Shown here: piece by piece, positions 25,001 through 37,139 of the stretch
How positions within the stretch are numbered: position 1 is the first letter of the stretch
Layout: the number at the start of each line of letters is the position of its first letter
Assembly (NCBI GenBank): GCA_036346255.1
Contig: CM070633.1
Span: 4,092,001-4,156,000, forward strand
Origin: Ampelocalamus luodianensis
Lineage: Eukaryota > Streptophyta > Magnoliopsida > Poales > Poaceae
Length of the DNA stretch: 64,000 nt
Direction: 5' to 3'
The notes under the pieces: model-generated
Seen by the model: the letters and a program-made list of their open reading frames with translations, nothing else
Database searches by the model: none
What the model was told of the DNA's origin: nothing
Program-made: the position numbers and the translations under genes

Positions 25001-25506
25001 CTTGCATGTAGTTAATTATAGTTCTGTTATCTCACACGTCAGTCTTACGAGTACAAAAATAATTTTTGTACTCATCCGCTTTAAAATATTAATTGTTGCG
25101 AGGAAGAAGGTGAGCCCCAAGGGCCTCACTTTTGTGAGTGTGTTCTTGTGTTTGGGACGATTAGCTTGGCGGTCCGGTTGGTTGCCTTGTGGGTGAAAGG
25201 CACACCGATTGGCTTCATTTATCGCCATATTATGGCCATTTTGCTTCATTGTGTATTTATCTATTTGTATGACTTTTGGCAGTCGGCCTCTCTTTTGTAC
25301 TAACTCTCTTTATATTATCTATGTCTTTCGATTGTTGCTTTTGCTTGACTCTATGTGTATGAATGGAATTGATGCATGATTTTGTAACAGGTGTGTATAC
25401 TGCAGTGGGAAGTATACATATCTCGAGGCTTGGTTTATTTGATTTGTACTGTTAGGACCAAGTGGATGGTTAAACAGTACAAGCCGAATAAACCGGGGTC
25501 CTCACA
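22020..25506 (+). mobile_element. Long LTR-like unit, copy 3 (5' truncated)
   Basis: Carries TATTTAA at 22121, GC-rich leader sequence, the exon-like block 23831-23896, the palindrome block 24657-24728, a GAGTAC/GTACTC hairpin (25049-25073) and the family right end GGGGTCCTCACA at 25506. The AT-rich start seen in sister copies is missing, and the left border is approximate. It interrupts the plant-mobile-domain gene, whose coding sequence resumes right after it. No left copy of the flanking ACCCC was found. Confidence 0.55.
24657..24728 (+). other. Conserved palindrome block, copy 3
   Basis: GGGTACATTGGTACACC, then CCCTGCGGGG, CTATTCGAATAG (24692-24703) and GTCC...GGAC. The arms differ from copy 1 while keeping their pairing. 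Confidence 0.6.
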
Positions 25507-28500
25507 ACCCCTCATGCTTAGGTCGGAGAAGCATTTCTGGGACCTTGACCCTTGTTACATCCCAATCCTTCAGGACACGGGTTTGTTGCCCTTTGCGAGG
25601 ATGCTCCACATCAGCCACTACTTCACCCTGGATGGCAGTCGTATGTCGACACTTGTTGAAAGATCGAGACCAAGATGCACGCGTTCCACTTTTGGTGGGG
25701 AGAGATGACGGTCACTCTCCAGGATGTCTCCTTTTTGACCGGTCTGCCGATCATGAGAGTCCACCGGCTGATTGGAAGGCCCGTTTGGTGCATCAGTTCA
25801 GCTTAGCTGTGCTAGACAGGGCCCGTGGTGTCCCTTGGACATGGCTTAGGCATTTCAGTCAATGCCCTGCAGATGCACTGGACGAGATTGTTAGGATGCA
25901 CCTCGTCGTATACCTTTTGCATCTTTTTGGTTGGACCTTGTTTCCCACCACACATGGTGATTGGGTGTACCCCAACTTCATCCGTATCACTAAGTCTTTG
26001 GTTGACGCTAAGCCTGGGAAGATGCCCTAGTACAGCTTCGGATCAGTCGTCTTTTGCGCCACATAGAGGGGGTTGTGTGATGCTTTACGACGCGACACCA
26101 ATTTGAACCGATCCTTGACGTCTGCTATGTACTACTACAGTTGTGGAGTTGAGAGCACTTCCTTGTTAGGTGACCCACCTTTTGGAATGCAGCGCCCCTA
26201 TACACCAAGTTCCACGACCCAGTAGACAGGCCCACTATGGACACCCGGTGGACTGCTGCCAAGTTACGTTGGGCGAGAGACAGACTAATGAGGTGTCACC
26301 CCGTGTTCTAGAACGAGTTCGAAACATTGCACGATGACAACATCATATGGTCTCCGTGTAGCCCACATTTCGTGAACATGGTAGCGCCACACGGACTATC
26401 CATTACCTTGTGTTTTCCGTATGGTCGAGCCTTACGCGCTATAACAGTTCGATATCTACCAGGTTGTGCCCCCTCTCGACGGGAGGATGCTCGTGCGAGC
26501 TGTCCACTTGTGAGTGCAACTCCATCCGAGTAATGTTTACATCTTACACCTATATCTGCTCTTCTCACATAAATCCTTCTCGAATGCAGGCAATCGAGGA
26601 TGGGCCGACATCTTTAGGATTTGTGATGAGGACATCAACCCTTCGGATATGACCACTACTCCACCTCCAACCGGACGATTCGACTGCCATCGATTCGGCT
26701 GCGTCAAGCGCTACTCCAACGTGCCAATGAATTTACTTCACTTATATCTGGTGCTACGACACCTCACATTTGGCCGAGGGCCTTGTATTTGTATCAATTA
26801 TTTGGCCCAAGGGGCAGCCACCACTCTAGGTTATCTGGACCAACCACCTCCTTGGCCTATTTGGGCCGGCCACCTTGTGGGCCGCCTCCACCCGGGTCGG
26901 ACGTACTATTTATGATTACTGTTCATATGAATAGTACCGCATTGCTAGCTCTTAGACATTTGCGGCTCCCCTTCCCTATATAAGGAGGCCGCACCCCTCT
27001 AGTTTTCTCGGATTTTGTTTAGTTAAAAGTTAGCTTTTATGCAACTTCGTGTATTGGCTTGTGTCGACTAGACCAACCATAATACCGCTTCATAATCCCA
27101 ATTTATCAAGTCTTTCATTCATATTCGCAATTTCAGATTACTTATTTATCTTGTTCTTACGTGCTTCTTCGGTGTATGTAGGAATCGATCTTCGTGATCA
27201 GGTTAACCGGGTATTTGTGCACGGTTGATAACGACTTGTTGAGCAGTTCAGCGATTACGTGGTTTCGGGCCTTGCGTGTTCGTAGCCAGGATCGTGAGAG
27301 TTGAGCAACTACCACCGAACGTATCGTTCTCATCGAAAGATCGGGACAACAATCGGACCCTCGTGGTTCATCAATTTGTAGGCAGTCCAGCATCAATGGA
27401 CTATGGCTTGGACGGAGATGACACACATTGGGGTTCTACAAGAGCAGCTGTCATACGACATTCGGACTTATCGTGAATATATCGAGTGGTACGTACCATG
27501 GTTGCGCACCAGACTCACCCGTCCTCCGCCAGAGCATCCGGAGCAGGTTACGCACCAGGAGAGGTTTCATGACTCGTTCGATCATCATTGCGCGTCGCGA
27601 CATGATGACACTGTAAAACACTCACAACCTATGCTCGCTTCATTCATGATTTTTTTAACTGTTTGGTACTGAGCAGCTGTTGTCTGTCTCTTCAGTTCGA
27701 CTGGGTCCAGCGGATCTCACGTGCATCCAGGTCCACTATCCGCAGCCCAGATCACACCGTTCGAAGGCTTCTCAGTACTCTCAAGTCTATCCTCGAGGAG
27801 TCCAAGCAAATCATTAAGAACATGAGCTACGATCGGTCCAGAGATGATGTGTTTTAGGTTGCACACCGAGTGGCCCGACCGTGCTCACCTGCTAGGTCGG
27901 CGTGGCCTAGTGAGATTTGCGGATGTCCTAGCGCTCCCCGTCGGTCTTCCACACTGCAGATCAGGGAGGTAAGTTATGTTCAATTTACATCCTCATTATT
28001 TATTATGCCTTAGGTTGTGTTAACATCATGCCGTGTTCCAGCCGCATGTTCGTTAGGATACATCACTACTGTGATCAATATCCGCATGACCTACTCAGAC
28101 TGGCGGCCGTCCAAGCGCTCCCCGTAGGTCATCCGCAGCGCACATCGAGGAAGTAGGTGATGTTCAGCTTAGGTCTTGATTATTGATTTCGCCTAACATC
28201 ATTCCATTTTGCAGCCTTCAGTTGGGTGTAGGGGTGACGATGAATCAACCGATGAGGATGCGGTCATCCCAGCTACTACCAGGGAGTACTACACGGCACA
28301 AGGATTTGGAGTGTACCACCCAGGGCGTCCACCCCTAGTTCACGCTCAGCAGAACCTTGGCTACTACGAAGTACCGTACCAAGGCCCAAGCTCCGCCTCA
28401 CCCAGGGTCATTGGTACATCGTACTGTTAAGGCTAGAGCTCCTGCGCACCGAGGCCCGTTCATACATCGTACCTGGGGGGGCATGGCTCCGGGAGTGGAT

Positions 28501-28735
28501 TTCTTGATTCGTTCATAACAAATATGATGGCAGGTGGTAGCCAGTTTGATGTGACTCAGCTGGACGACATTGGTGTTGGACAAACTTAGCTGGGCCAGAG
28601 TCAGCTTGCTAAAGCACCTCCGCTCACTCAACGGTCTCCGTACGTTCTCCGAACCGATACACACTCTTCGGACCGGTTCATGTATCCCATGAGACATGCT
28701 CGACGCAAGACCAGGACACGCACGCAGATGTAGAC
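25507..28735 (+). pseudogene. Plant mobile domain (PMD) protein, frameshifted
   Basis: Degenerate gene of the transposon-associated plant mobile domain family (the family of MAIN/MAIL1). Recognisable pieces lie in three frames. One frame reads FWDLDPCYIPILQDTGLLPF, the next gives EMTVTLQDVSFLTGLPI and GRPVWC, and the third gives LRHFSQCPADALDE, VYLLHLFGWTLFP and GDWVYP. Further homology follows to about 26520, and a distal part with EQLPPNVSFSSKDRDN and EYIEWYVP is at 27300-27500. A low-complexity tail ends near 28733. Frameshifts, stops and an LTR-like insertion (about 26740-27300) make it non-functional. It sits between the inverted repeats at 20395-20735 and 29033-29390, so it is probably the cargo of a Mutator-like element. 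Confidence 0.7.
26740..27300 (+). mobile_element. Probable solo LTR inside the PMD pseudogene
   Basis: A compact promoter-like stretch with TATATAAGG at 26977 and downstream TTAGTTAAAAGTTAGC-type leader sequence interrupts PMD coding homology, as expected of a gypsy LTR. I could not fix the ends or a target duplication, so the borders are approximate. Confidence 0.4.
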
Positions 28736-29032
28736 GCAGCGAGCAGAGAGTAGCTCAGACGAGTGAGCCATATTGTAACTCGTGTGTAATTACATTGTAT
28801 ACATTATGTGCGTATGTATCCATGATGTTGTGTGCTTATGTTGTACTATATTTGTATACATATTTTGCATAACATATTTGCATACATTATGTGCTTATTG
28901 TTGGAGTACATTGATTTTAGAGACAATTGCGACGCACGTACGTAGTTTGCCGGAGTTCACATGAAATCATAAAACACCCGAGATTCACATGAAATCATAA
29001 AACACCCGAGATTCACATAAAATCATAATCCC

Positions 29033-29390
29033 ACCGTGCCTCAGTGGGGGCACTGTGACCTCAGTAGCACCATGCTCCTGGGGCACAGACGAGCTAGGTC
29101 CGGCCCCCGACATGGATCTACCGTGCCCCAGGGGCACTATAACCTCAGTAGCACCATACTCCTGGGGCATAGACGAGCTAGGTTTGCCCCCCAGGGGCCT
29201 GGACTAGCCACATGGCGTGCGGGGGAGGAGTCCGGCCCCTTGGGGATCGGATTTGGCGAGATGTCGAACGATGTCAGTTTCGTGGTGCCATTTTTGGTAT
29301 TGACGCCGGGAGTAGCTCGATTTGCTATTATGACCATCAACAATATCATTTTAGCAACAAAAAAAAAACTCTGGATTACAAGCATTTTGC
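29033..29390 (-). repeat. Right arm of the inverted repeat around the PMD region
   Basis: Reverse complement match of 20395-20735, with two tandem GTGCCCC...GGGGCAC units separated by about 120 bases. Diverged but clearly homologous along about 300 bases. Confidence 0.55.
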
Positions 29391-29851
29391 TAGTTTCTAC
29401 CGATTTGGGATCTCTTTTCTCGTTTTCTCTGTTTTTTTTTCTTGGCTGGAAGGGATGAAACGGTATGGTAAGATATGGATAGGATGGGAGTGGATGGCTA
29501 GCCAGGTAATTCGAGGGGACGGGAAAAAAGAAATGGCCCGTGGGACCTATGAACAAAATTGTATAAATTAAAGACAATCTGGTTGAGTGGTTGGCTCTAG
29601 ATTGTCTCTCTACGACAAAACTAAAGACAGCACTATTTGTACGTGGCCAGTGACGCCCGTGGCAAATCCTTGAAGAGGTGGCTGGGGGACTCAAGCTCAG
29701 CATTGCAGAAAGGAAAGATAGTTATTCTGTACTTAACACAGTGTCACGCGCGCTATACGCATGCACAAAGGAAGAGCAGCTATTCCGAAAGGCCCAACCA
29801 CACAGTGGTTTTTTTAAAGAAGATTTTACTTTATTTGACAGCATAATATTA

Positions 29852-30212
29852 TCTATCTATTATATATTAAAAGTCAATGACATGCCTTTTACAGTTGCTA
29901 AGAAAAAAAAGAAATATATGCTAGAAATTCTCAAACCCGTAATTTGGTGAACCCTAATTTTAAAGACTTAGATTTAATAATTTGTTTAGAGATATATTAA
30001 TTTTAAAAAAAAGAGCGTAAATTTGTTCCTGCATCTCAATCTTCTCTTCCACACATAAGGAGAGATATCTTAAAACATTTTTAAATTAAATATAAATTAA
30101 AATATCTGAAATTTAAATTTAGATTGCAAAATATAAATTTTGGAATTTGAAATAGCATAAAGCTATACCATATTAGACTAAATCCGTGTAATTGCGCCGG
30201 CTAATCGGCTAG
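29852..30212 (+). mobile_element. Small non-autonomous Helitron
   Basis: Starts with a TC-type end (TCTATCTATTATATATTAAA; start could be 29856) preceded by A. It ends CTAG followed by T at 30213, after a short GC-rich hairpin-like segment (GCGCCGGCTAATCGGCTAG). The interior is AT-rich and non-coding. This is the grass Helitron end structure with insertion between A and T. Confidence 0.65.
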
Positions 30213-31050
30213 TGTTTTAAAGGACACAGCAAAGAGGTTAAAGGGCGAGCAATATATGTTGCTAGCCGAAAAGGAGGAAGACAAGCAAAAAGAATTTGCT
30301 AGCCCACTGACGATGCCCAAATCTGAACTAATGTTGGGTTTGTCGGCCCAAAAGGAGGAAGACAAGCGAAAAAAGAATTTGGTAGTCCACCGAAGAACAA
30401 AAAACTCGATTTATTACCCCACCCATCCAACAAAAAAAAGGAGAGGGCAGAGCAAGTCGTTGGTCCAAATAGGAGTACTTCCGTTGCAATCACTAGTTGC
30501 AGTTTTCTTCCTCCCCATGTGTATATTTCATCGTTAGCATGCAATGTCATCCTTACAAGTTACAATATTTCGCTTAATTTGAAACGCTGCACGCACATCC
30601 GATCCCTTCATACTTTATAGTCGTGGTCGTGGGCATATTTAAGTTTCAGTTTCAGCCTGTTTCTTTTTGTGGATGGCATACGTATGTGCCTCATAATCTC
30701 AAAGTACAGGTAGCGTATCCGCGTCTGCATCCTTGTGCTTCTTTCTGCCACTTAATTAGAAAATGCATGTAGTCGATCTTCAGCTTGGCTGAGATTTATG
30801 GTATCCTATCACAATTCCTTATCTCGTCTCTAGCTTCACTTGTTTTGTAAGAAAATCCTTGTGACAGCGATTGTATATATTAGAGTAAATTGCACTTTGC
30901 ATCGGTTATTGTGCCTCTTGTTTCACTTTGCACAGGTTCTAGCAATACTTTCATTTTTCACCACCCTAAACTAACCAATGTTACACTTTGGCCATCTTGA
31001 GCTCGTCGTGCTGAAGCCGACGCCCTGAGGCCGAGCCGAGGTCGCCACCG
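30213..31050. other. Unassigned sequence with a short direct repeat
   Basis: Two near-identical stretches of about 40 bases (30267-30307 and 30347-30390, both with AAAAGGAGGAAGACAAGC) lie 80 bases apart. Otherwise the region is AT-rich with no gene seen. Confidence 0.5.
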
Positions 31051-31059
31051 CGCACCGGT

Positions 31060-31690
31060 GACGAGATCAGCCCCTACTTCCGTGACTAAGTCTTGAGCAA
31101 CGACTGCGGCGCTGAGCGGCTAACCCAAAAACTAGATCCAAGGGGAGAGACATCCCGAAAGCATCTTTATAAGGTCTAGAAAAAGCCCCGAAAGCCAACT
31201 CTTACTCGCACACTACCACATAGCGACTGTGCAATGACCACGAGAAACACACAACGAGGGGTTTTTTTTTTGTGAAAACCAAAATTCGAATCCTGATTGG
31301 TAGCCTCACACCTGAAGGATTTACCATCATGCTATGAGCATGTTCTCAAAATAAATAAAATAGAAGAAGGCTGAGCGGCTAACCCCACGGTGGGGAACAA
31401 CATCCACGACCTGAACGCGACGACACTGGGGAACCTGACGAGCTACGTCGTCCCGGCCAACGGCAACGCCTTCCCGGACAACAATTACTACCACAACATC
31501 ATCAATAACCTGGTGCTGTTCCACTCCGACTGGGCGCTTGTCGGCAACAACGCCACGCTGGGGTACGTGCACGAGTACGCCGACAACGGGACGCTGTGGA
31601 AGAACCTCGACTTCGTCGACGCGCTCGTAAGTTGAGCAAGCTCCCCATGCCGCCGGGGAGATCAGGAAGACGTGACGTGCCATTAACTAA
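31060..31690 (+). pseudogene. Class III peroxidase 3' fragment
   Basis: The C-terminal part of a secreted plant heme peroxidase. A piece reading DEISPYFRD and SNDCGAERLT is followed, after a 243-bp insertion, by TVGNNIHDLNATTLG, NNYYHNIINNLVLFHSDWAL and GYVHEYADNGTLW. These fit the distal region around the substrate channel and C-terminus. A frameshift near 31629 moves the last segment (KLSKLPMPPG) into another frame, and a stop replaces a residue before LSNDCG. The distal and proximal histidine regions are not present. It is therefore a broken, partial copy. Confidence 0.8.
31127..31369 (-). mobile_element. SINE-like insertion in the peroxidase pseudogene
   Basis: 243 bp flanked by a perfect 16-bp direct repeat GCTGAGCGGCTAACCC (31111-31126 and 31370-31385). 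On the - strand there are a box A-like TGGTAAATCC and a box B-like GGATTCGAAT about 40 bases apart. The far end is T-rich, as in grass p-SINE-type tails. The long target duplication and pol III-like boxes fit a SINE; the family is not identified. Confidence 0.7.
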
Positions 31691-32094
31691 TCAATATGTG
31701 TGGATGACAAGATGAAAGCCCGAGTTAATTGGTGCGTAAATACGTTTCGTGGCCGCTTTGAATGGTCTGCCGGGTGTATACTCCGCCTCTACATGATGTG
31801 GTTGCGAATTTTTTTGTTCAAATTATTTTTGCTGGTGACTGACGTGTGGATGGCTGCGTGCGCGCACGACGAGCTCAAGATAGCCATGCTACCAGCTTCA
31901 GTGGGCTTCTTCGGACAAGGGCGTGCTAAAAAGATAGCTTATCTGTAGTTTGAACATTGCCGTATGTGTACTGTAGATCGTATGGCACATGGACTTTCCG
32001 GGTGTAATCTAAACAGAGTTGTTGTAATCATTTTGAGCTATAAATACACATGACAACCGGCCAAGTATTCTAGCGCCAAACATATAATTTTACA

Positions 32095-32615
32095 TGGTAT
32101 CAGAGCTTCACGATCTAAACTCCATGGCATCCACATCATCCAACACGGCCTCTTCCATGACTTCATTATCTTCCTCCACCGCAGCTCTTGCCTTTAGCCA
32201 CTTCATCAACATCAAACTCAATCAAGGCAACCATCTGTTGTTGAAAGCACAATTTGTTCCCTATCTTCGTAGCCAGCATCTGCTAGGCTATGTAGATGGA
32301 TCTGTCAAGGCGCAGGCGCCATTCATCTCAGTGATTACAGAAGATGGCACTGGTCAGACACCAAATAGTAGGATCAACTGGTACTCAGTGCCCGTCTCTC
32401 ATCAATGACAGAGGAGATCTTGTTGCAAGTTCTGTTACTCTCCACCTCTGCACAAGTATGGCAGACACTGGAGGGTATGTTTTCTTCACACTCAAGAGCC
32501 CGTGTCATGCAAGTTTGTTTTCAATTGGCGATTCTCAGGAAAAAGGAGATGTCAGCCACCGATTACTTCGCAAGATGAAAGGTTTGACTGACATCATGGC
32601 ATCCATTGGACAACC
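32095..32615 (+). pseudogene. Ty1/copia gag fragment with primer binding site
   Basis: TGGTATCAGAGC at 32095-32106 is the tRNA-iMet primer binding site. It follows an LTR ending ...TTTACA, whose start I could not place. Gag starts at 32124 and carries UBN2-type homology (LNQGNHLLLKAQFVPYLRSQ, then after a frameshift EEILLQVLLLSTSAQVWQTL and DYFRKMKGLTDIMASIGQP). The reading frame breaks near 32380. Coding sequence is cut off at 32616, where another copia LTR-like sequence begins. Confidence 0.8.
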
Positions 32616-33300
32616 TGTTAGTGTTATGCCCTAGAGGCGATTATGGAGATGATTGTATCACTTCTATGTTTATGATCTTTTGAATAATATGTTATTTTGT
32701 CTCCTGAATAAATGTCTTTCATATTGATCAACAAGTATGTGACTTGCACTATATGAAAAGCTTAAACAATAATTGATTACTTTCCTAACACGATAAAGTT
32801 ATGAAACAGAACGTAGATACGCCAAAACTCCCTCGTAAGGTTCAGCAGCACAACTAACCGAAACAGGGCATCACCAATTAAACAATTCCCGCTATCAATC
32901 TACACTAACCGTTGATTAAACATCAATCTAATAGTATGACAAGGATTTTCAGATCGTCACCCCTTGAAATCGGACGACGATCAGGGTTAAATCACGAAAC
33001 TCTTTAACTTATTCCTCTTCTTCCTCCTCCTCTCCTTCTCCTTCCTGCCCTTCTCCTTGCTTTCCCCTTTGCTTGCCATCCCTTGTCTCCTCTCTGCAGC
33101 AGCGGCACCAGCACCAGGCAACATCGGCACGGCAACAAGGAGCTGCTGCTGCAGCAAGGAGGCGGCAGGGGTAGCTAGCGGCAGCAGCTGGAAGGCTAGG
33201 GTTGGGTACCGAGTCCAGGGTGGACTCGATTTGGGCCTTGGGCTTTCAGCCCACCTCCTCCCTTTCCCTCTCTCCTTTAATTCCTTTTCTAAATAATAAT
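32616..33300 (+). mobile_element. Copia LTR-like sequence, right end unclear
   Basis: Begins TGTTAGTGTTATGCCCTAGA at 32616, a start typical of copia LTRs in grasses, directly in the gag fragment. A CT-rich leader region follows at about 33010-33060. I found no matching target duplication of the flanking CAACC, so it may be truncated. A GC-rich stretch at 33060-33280 has no recognisable product. Confidence 0.45.
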
Positions 33301-33788
33301 TCTTTTTTTCTATTTCTTTAATTAAGCAGGGTATACAGTGTATCTCTTATTTTTCTCGAGTACGGTATTGATGTATGTACGTATTTGACTATGAATTTTC
33401 GCACTATTTGAAATAGCGAGGGTGCATATCAGGTGTAACTTCTCGCTTTTTCACAGGTTCACCTCTTACGTGTGCATTGAGAGCATTAACACATGAAAAT
33501 TATGTTGTTGGCGCATGATCATTTGGCTAGCCGTTCATTTATCGTGTGCATCCATGTTTCAGAAGAATGGTCATGAATATGCAGTGTATCAACTCACAAA
33601 ACACTGATAGTGCCACCCGGGCTTCATCAAGCTAGCAAATCAATATACGTAACAAGAATTCCGTTGAGAATCTTTGCATAATCTATGCGTGATACTTCAG
33701 GTAGTCAGGAACCTAGTGAGATCGGCATATGGCAGTATCACGCGTGAGCACAAAGGAAAGACCACACATGTGGGACGTAGGAATTTAC

Positions 33789-35843
33789 TGTTAGAAATTG
33801 ACCCGTGATGCCCATTTTCTATAATTCCAAAGCATTTATGGGTTAGTACCATATTGCTAAGGCAAGGTGGAGGTGACCAACATATAAGGTGGAGTCCTTG
33901 CCACTCCTTGAAACATGTAACACATGGATGAGGATGTCATGAGAAGGGTTCTGGCTAAACACACATACGCACGCACGCGCGCGCGCGTTCGCGTATTTTC
34001 GCGTGAAAAATCGCGTGAGAGAGGCTACTGTTGAGGCTGAATGGCTTAGAGAGCTTATGTTGGACTTGCCACTGGTTGCGAAACCAATACCAGCAATCCT
34101 AATGTACTGTGATAATCAAACAGTATTGATTAAGGTTACAAGTACTAAAGATAACATGAAGTCCTCTAGACATGTGAAGCGAGGCTTAAATCATCGAAAA
34201 TTGAGGAACTCGGGTGATTACTCGTGAATTATATACATGCTTGAGAAAAATCATGAGACCCTTTCACAAAGGGCTAGCACGTAAGGCGATTTCCGTTGCG
34301 TCTATGGACATGGGAATGAGGCCCATTGGAGTTACAACTCAACAGTAACCCATACCTTTTTGATCGGAGATCCCGTGACTTAGGCAATGGGAAAAACAAG
34401 TTCATGTTGTAACAAGAGAGTATATATTCATTGAATCCATGTCCTAATAGACAAATTACTCTCAACTGTATGGAAGGATGGCATAAAACCTTAATATATA
34501 TTCATTGTCCAAATGAGGAAAAGGTATTAGCCTACAGGATACCTAGAAAGAATATACCTACTTGAGCCCAGCTGTGAAGTCGCGATTCACGAGAATAGGG
34601 CATTCTCTAGAAAGCTCATGAGCAGATAAGGGAGCATGACCAAATAACGCTCCGTTTAGGCGCGGTTCTTTGACAGCCTAGTATCAGTTGAGATTTCAAG
34701 TAAAATCTAATCACAAAAAGCTGTGAATTCAAGGCATGGTCCATTCATCAGCTGTGAGAAGATGAATCTTGTCATTCTAGGTGTAAGTTCAACCCGTACG
34801 GGACTTACACTAAAAGACTGGTATATTAACAGATTGCTTGACAATATCTTTGATATCCTTTTTGCTTCTTGCTTTGGAATTGGTGGGGGATTGTTAGAAA
34901 TTGGCCCATATGAGTGAGGCCCATTTTCTATAATTCCAAAGCATTTATGGGTTAGTACCATATTGCTAAGGCAAGGTGGAGGTGACCAACATATAAGGTG
35001 GAGTCCTTGCCACTCCTTGAAACATGTAACACATGGATGAGGATGGCATGAGAAGGGCTCTGGCTAAACACACACACGCACGCGCCTTGCGTGTCGTTCG
35101 TATTTTCGCGTGAAAATCGCGTGACTTGTGACTTGTGACGCGGCCGTGCGTGACGTGGCGTGGCGCGCCATTTGGCGAACCAAGTCCACCTTATTTTTCT
35201 TGAACCATGCATCTCTCTCTCTGTTTGAATGAGATTCAAATGTTTAAATTTGAGGCTTTATTGGGTGATGATGACGATTACGGTGGGTAAATGATCGTTA
35301 AGTGTAACGATTACGATGGGTAAATGGTCGGTTAAGTGTGTCGATTACGATGGGTAAATGGTCATTTAATCTGTCGATTACGATGCGCATCTATATATGT
35401 CCGAGGCGTCCGATTATAGCGTGTACAAGAACGACCTCCATTCCTTCTTCCTTCGAAAAATGCGTGTCTTTGTATGCGCGCCGTCGAACCTTGCGACTCT
35501 TCTTCTCGGCGTGCACCGTGAAGAAGGAAGCGGTATCTCGAACCGTTCTTCGTCGTGAAGACACGCGCGGGCGGCAATAAGTTTCGGCGGCGCATCGCGA
35601 CCGCTTCTTTGCACCGCGACATCTACGTTTCGCATCGCATCAAGTCGCTGCGCTCTCGCTCTTCATCGGACCCATCCGTAAGTCTCTTGTGTGATTGATA
35701 GACTTGTTTACATCCGGTTTTCATATATTATGAAGTACAATGAGTTATCTGCTATCGCGATCTTGTTTTATGCATCATTAGTCTTTTGCAATATTTGCCT
35801 TCTAATAAAATCTGGAATTAAAATATTGCCCTCATTTCCAACA
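33789..35843 (+). mobile_element. Copia element, large internal deletion, matching TSDs
   Basis: A 2055-bp deletion derivative flanked by TTTAC (33784-33788 and 35844-35848). The first 229 bases of the 5' LTR (from 33789, TGTTAGAAATTG) are followed at about 34018 by the C-terminal end of pol. This is RNase H with EAEWLRELMLDLP, CDNQTVLIKV and MKSSRHVKR, ending with frame disruption near 34200. A purine tract GTGGGGGA precedes the complete 3' LTR (34892-35843, 952 bp, ending ...TTTCCAACA). The rest of the 5' LTR and nearly all of gag-pol are missing. CA/CG dinucleotide runs occur in both LTRs. Confidence 0.88.
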
Positions 35844-35848
35844 TTTAC

Positions 35849-36997
35849 CATGTTTCAGGCACGGCCTTAATTAACGGGGGTTTTGTTTGGGTGCATACGT
35901 CGCGAACTCTGTCGTCTTTGCATGAGCACAGTGTAAACCGAGAGAGGGGTAAGGCAGAGTACCGTAGCAAACAGTGGACAATCACCGTAGCAATGTGTTT
36001 TGAAAACACTGCAGCAAATACTATTTCTACCGTAGCATGATACTGTAGCAAAGTGAGCTGAGGATGGCTGGCTGGGCTTTCGCGGGGAGTTTTGGGTTAG
36101 ACAAATGTATGACAGCTTTTGCAGTTAGCACGTCAGTGATTTGGTAACTCGATTTTCAGGGACTGTCTAATGCTCATGTGAGATGTTACTGAATTTTTTG
36201 TATATGTTTCAGTCATTTTTTTTACCATTAGATTTTACCCGATAGCCTCAGTTCAGTTGTGCTATTTTCTGTTGCCGATTTGTGTCTGTTGCTTTAACGG
36301 GCCTGCCCTGGTTCAATTTTGGACCCGTTTAGTAAACTGGCCCATGGTTTCATGGGCTGTTGGGCTACTTCTGTTCGGCTATTTCAGAGAGCTTTCGGCT
36401 TTTGCAGTATCTTCCAGCGACACAAATCACGCAAACATTTCTTCTACGAGACACGACACACGCAAATCTCGTGCCTATTCCATCCACAATGGAGACTCCA
36501 TAAAAAATTCTTAATTGTGCACAAGAGGGGATAAAAAATTTATGCATGGGAGAGAGAGAGATCGAACAAAAAATGAAAAAAAGAGAAAGGAAACAATGGA
36601 AGAACACTAGAGGCAAAATAGATAGAGGTGCTAAAAAAATAGCACAAGACAAATTCGAAGGTAGTAATGCTTAATTGTGCTTATGGACAACATCCCTCGT
36701 GCTCTTATACTAATGATCCACATTCCCTGGCCCCTAATTTATCTTTATCACACTTCAGGTTATTTTTTCGCATACACATTTTGGTTTTGATCATTATTGC
36801 ATTTCTGGAAAGAAATATAACACACAGTTCATCGATACTTATTTGTAGAGCATAACAAGAAAGCAACAAATCACAAAAATATAAAGAAGACAAACATTGA
36901 TGATACTAAAGAGAAGTGTGCGATTAAAGAGCCTGCATCATACTTACGAAAAAAAAGCGAGCATAAATATTCTACTCTGACTTGTAGAAATGAATAG
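35849..36997. other. Unassigned sequence with CCGTAGCA repeats
   Basis: At 35956-36052 the motif ACCGTAGCA or a variant (ACTGTAGCA) recurs four to five times around a TGTTTTGAAAACA palindrome, probably a MITE end or relic. The remainder has short open frames only. Confidence 0.4.
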
Positions 36998-37139
36998 GAG
37001 TTACACACTGAAAGAACTAGAATTGCAGAATACTTGACACTGAGATTTTAATTAAAATTCGGTGCAAGTACATATTTGTCAAGAAATTTCAGAGAGCATT
37101 TCCCTTTAAAAACATATTAAGCACATAAAGAAATATAGG

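Noticed and set aside
32616..33300. Complete solo copia LTR
   Set aside because: The TG start is good, but no second CAACC or convincing CA end was found. It is kept only as an LTR-like fragment.
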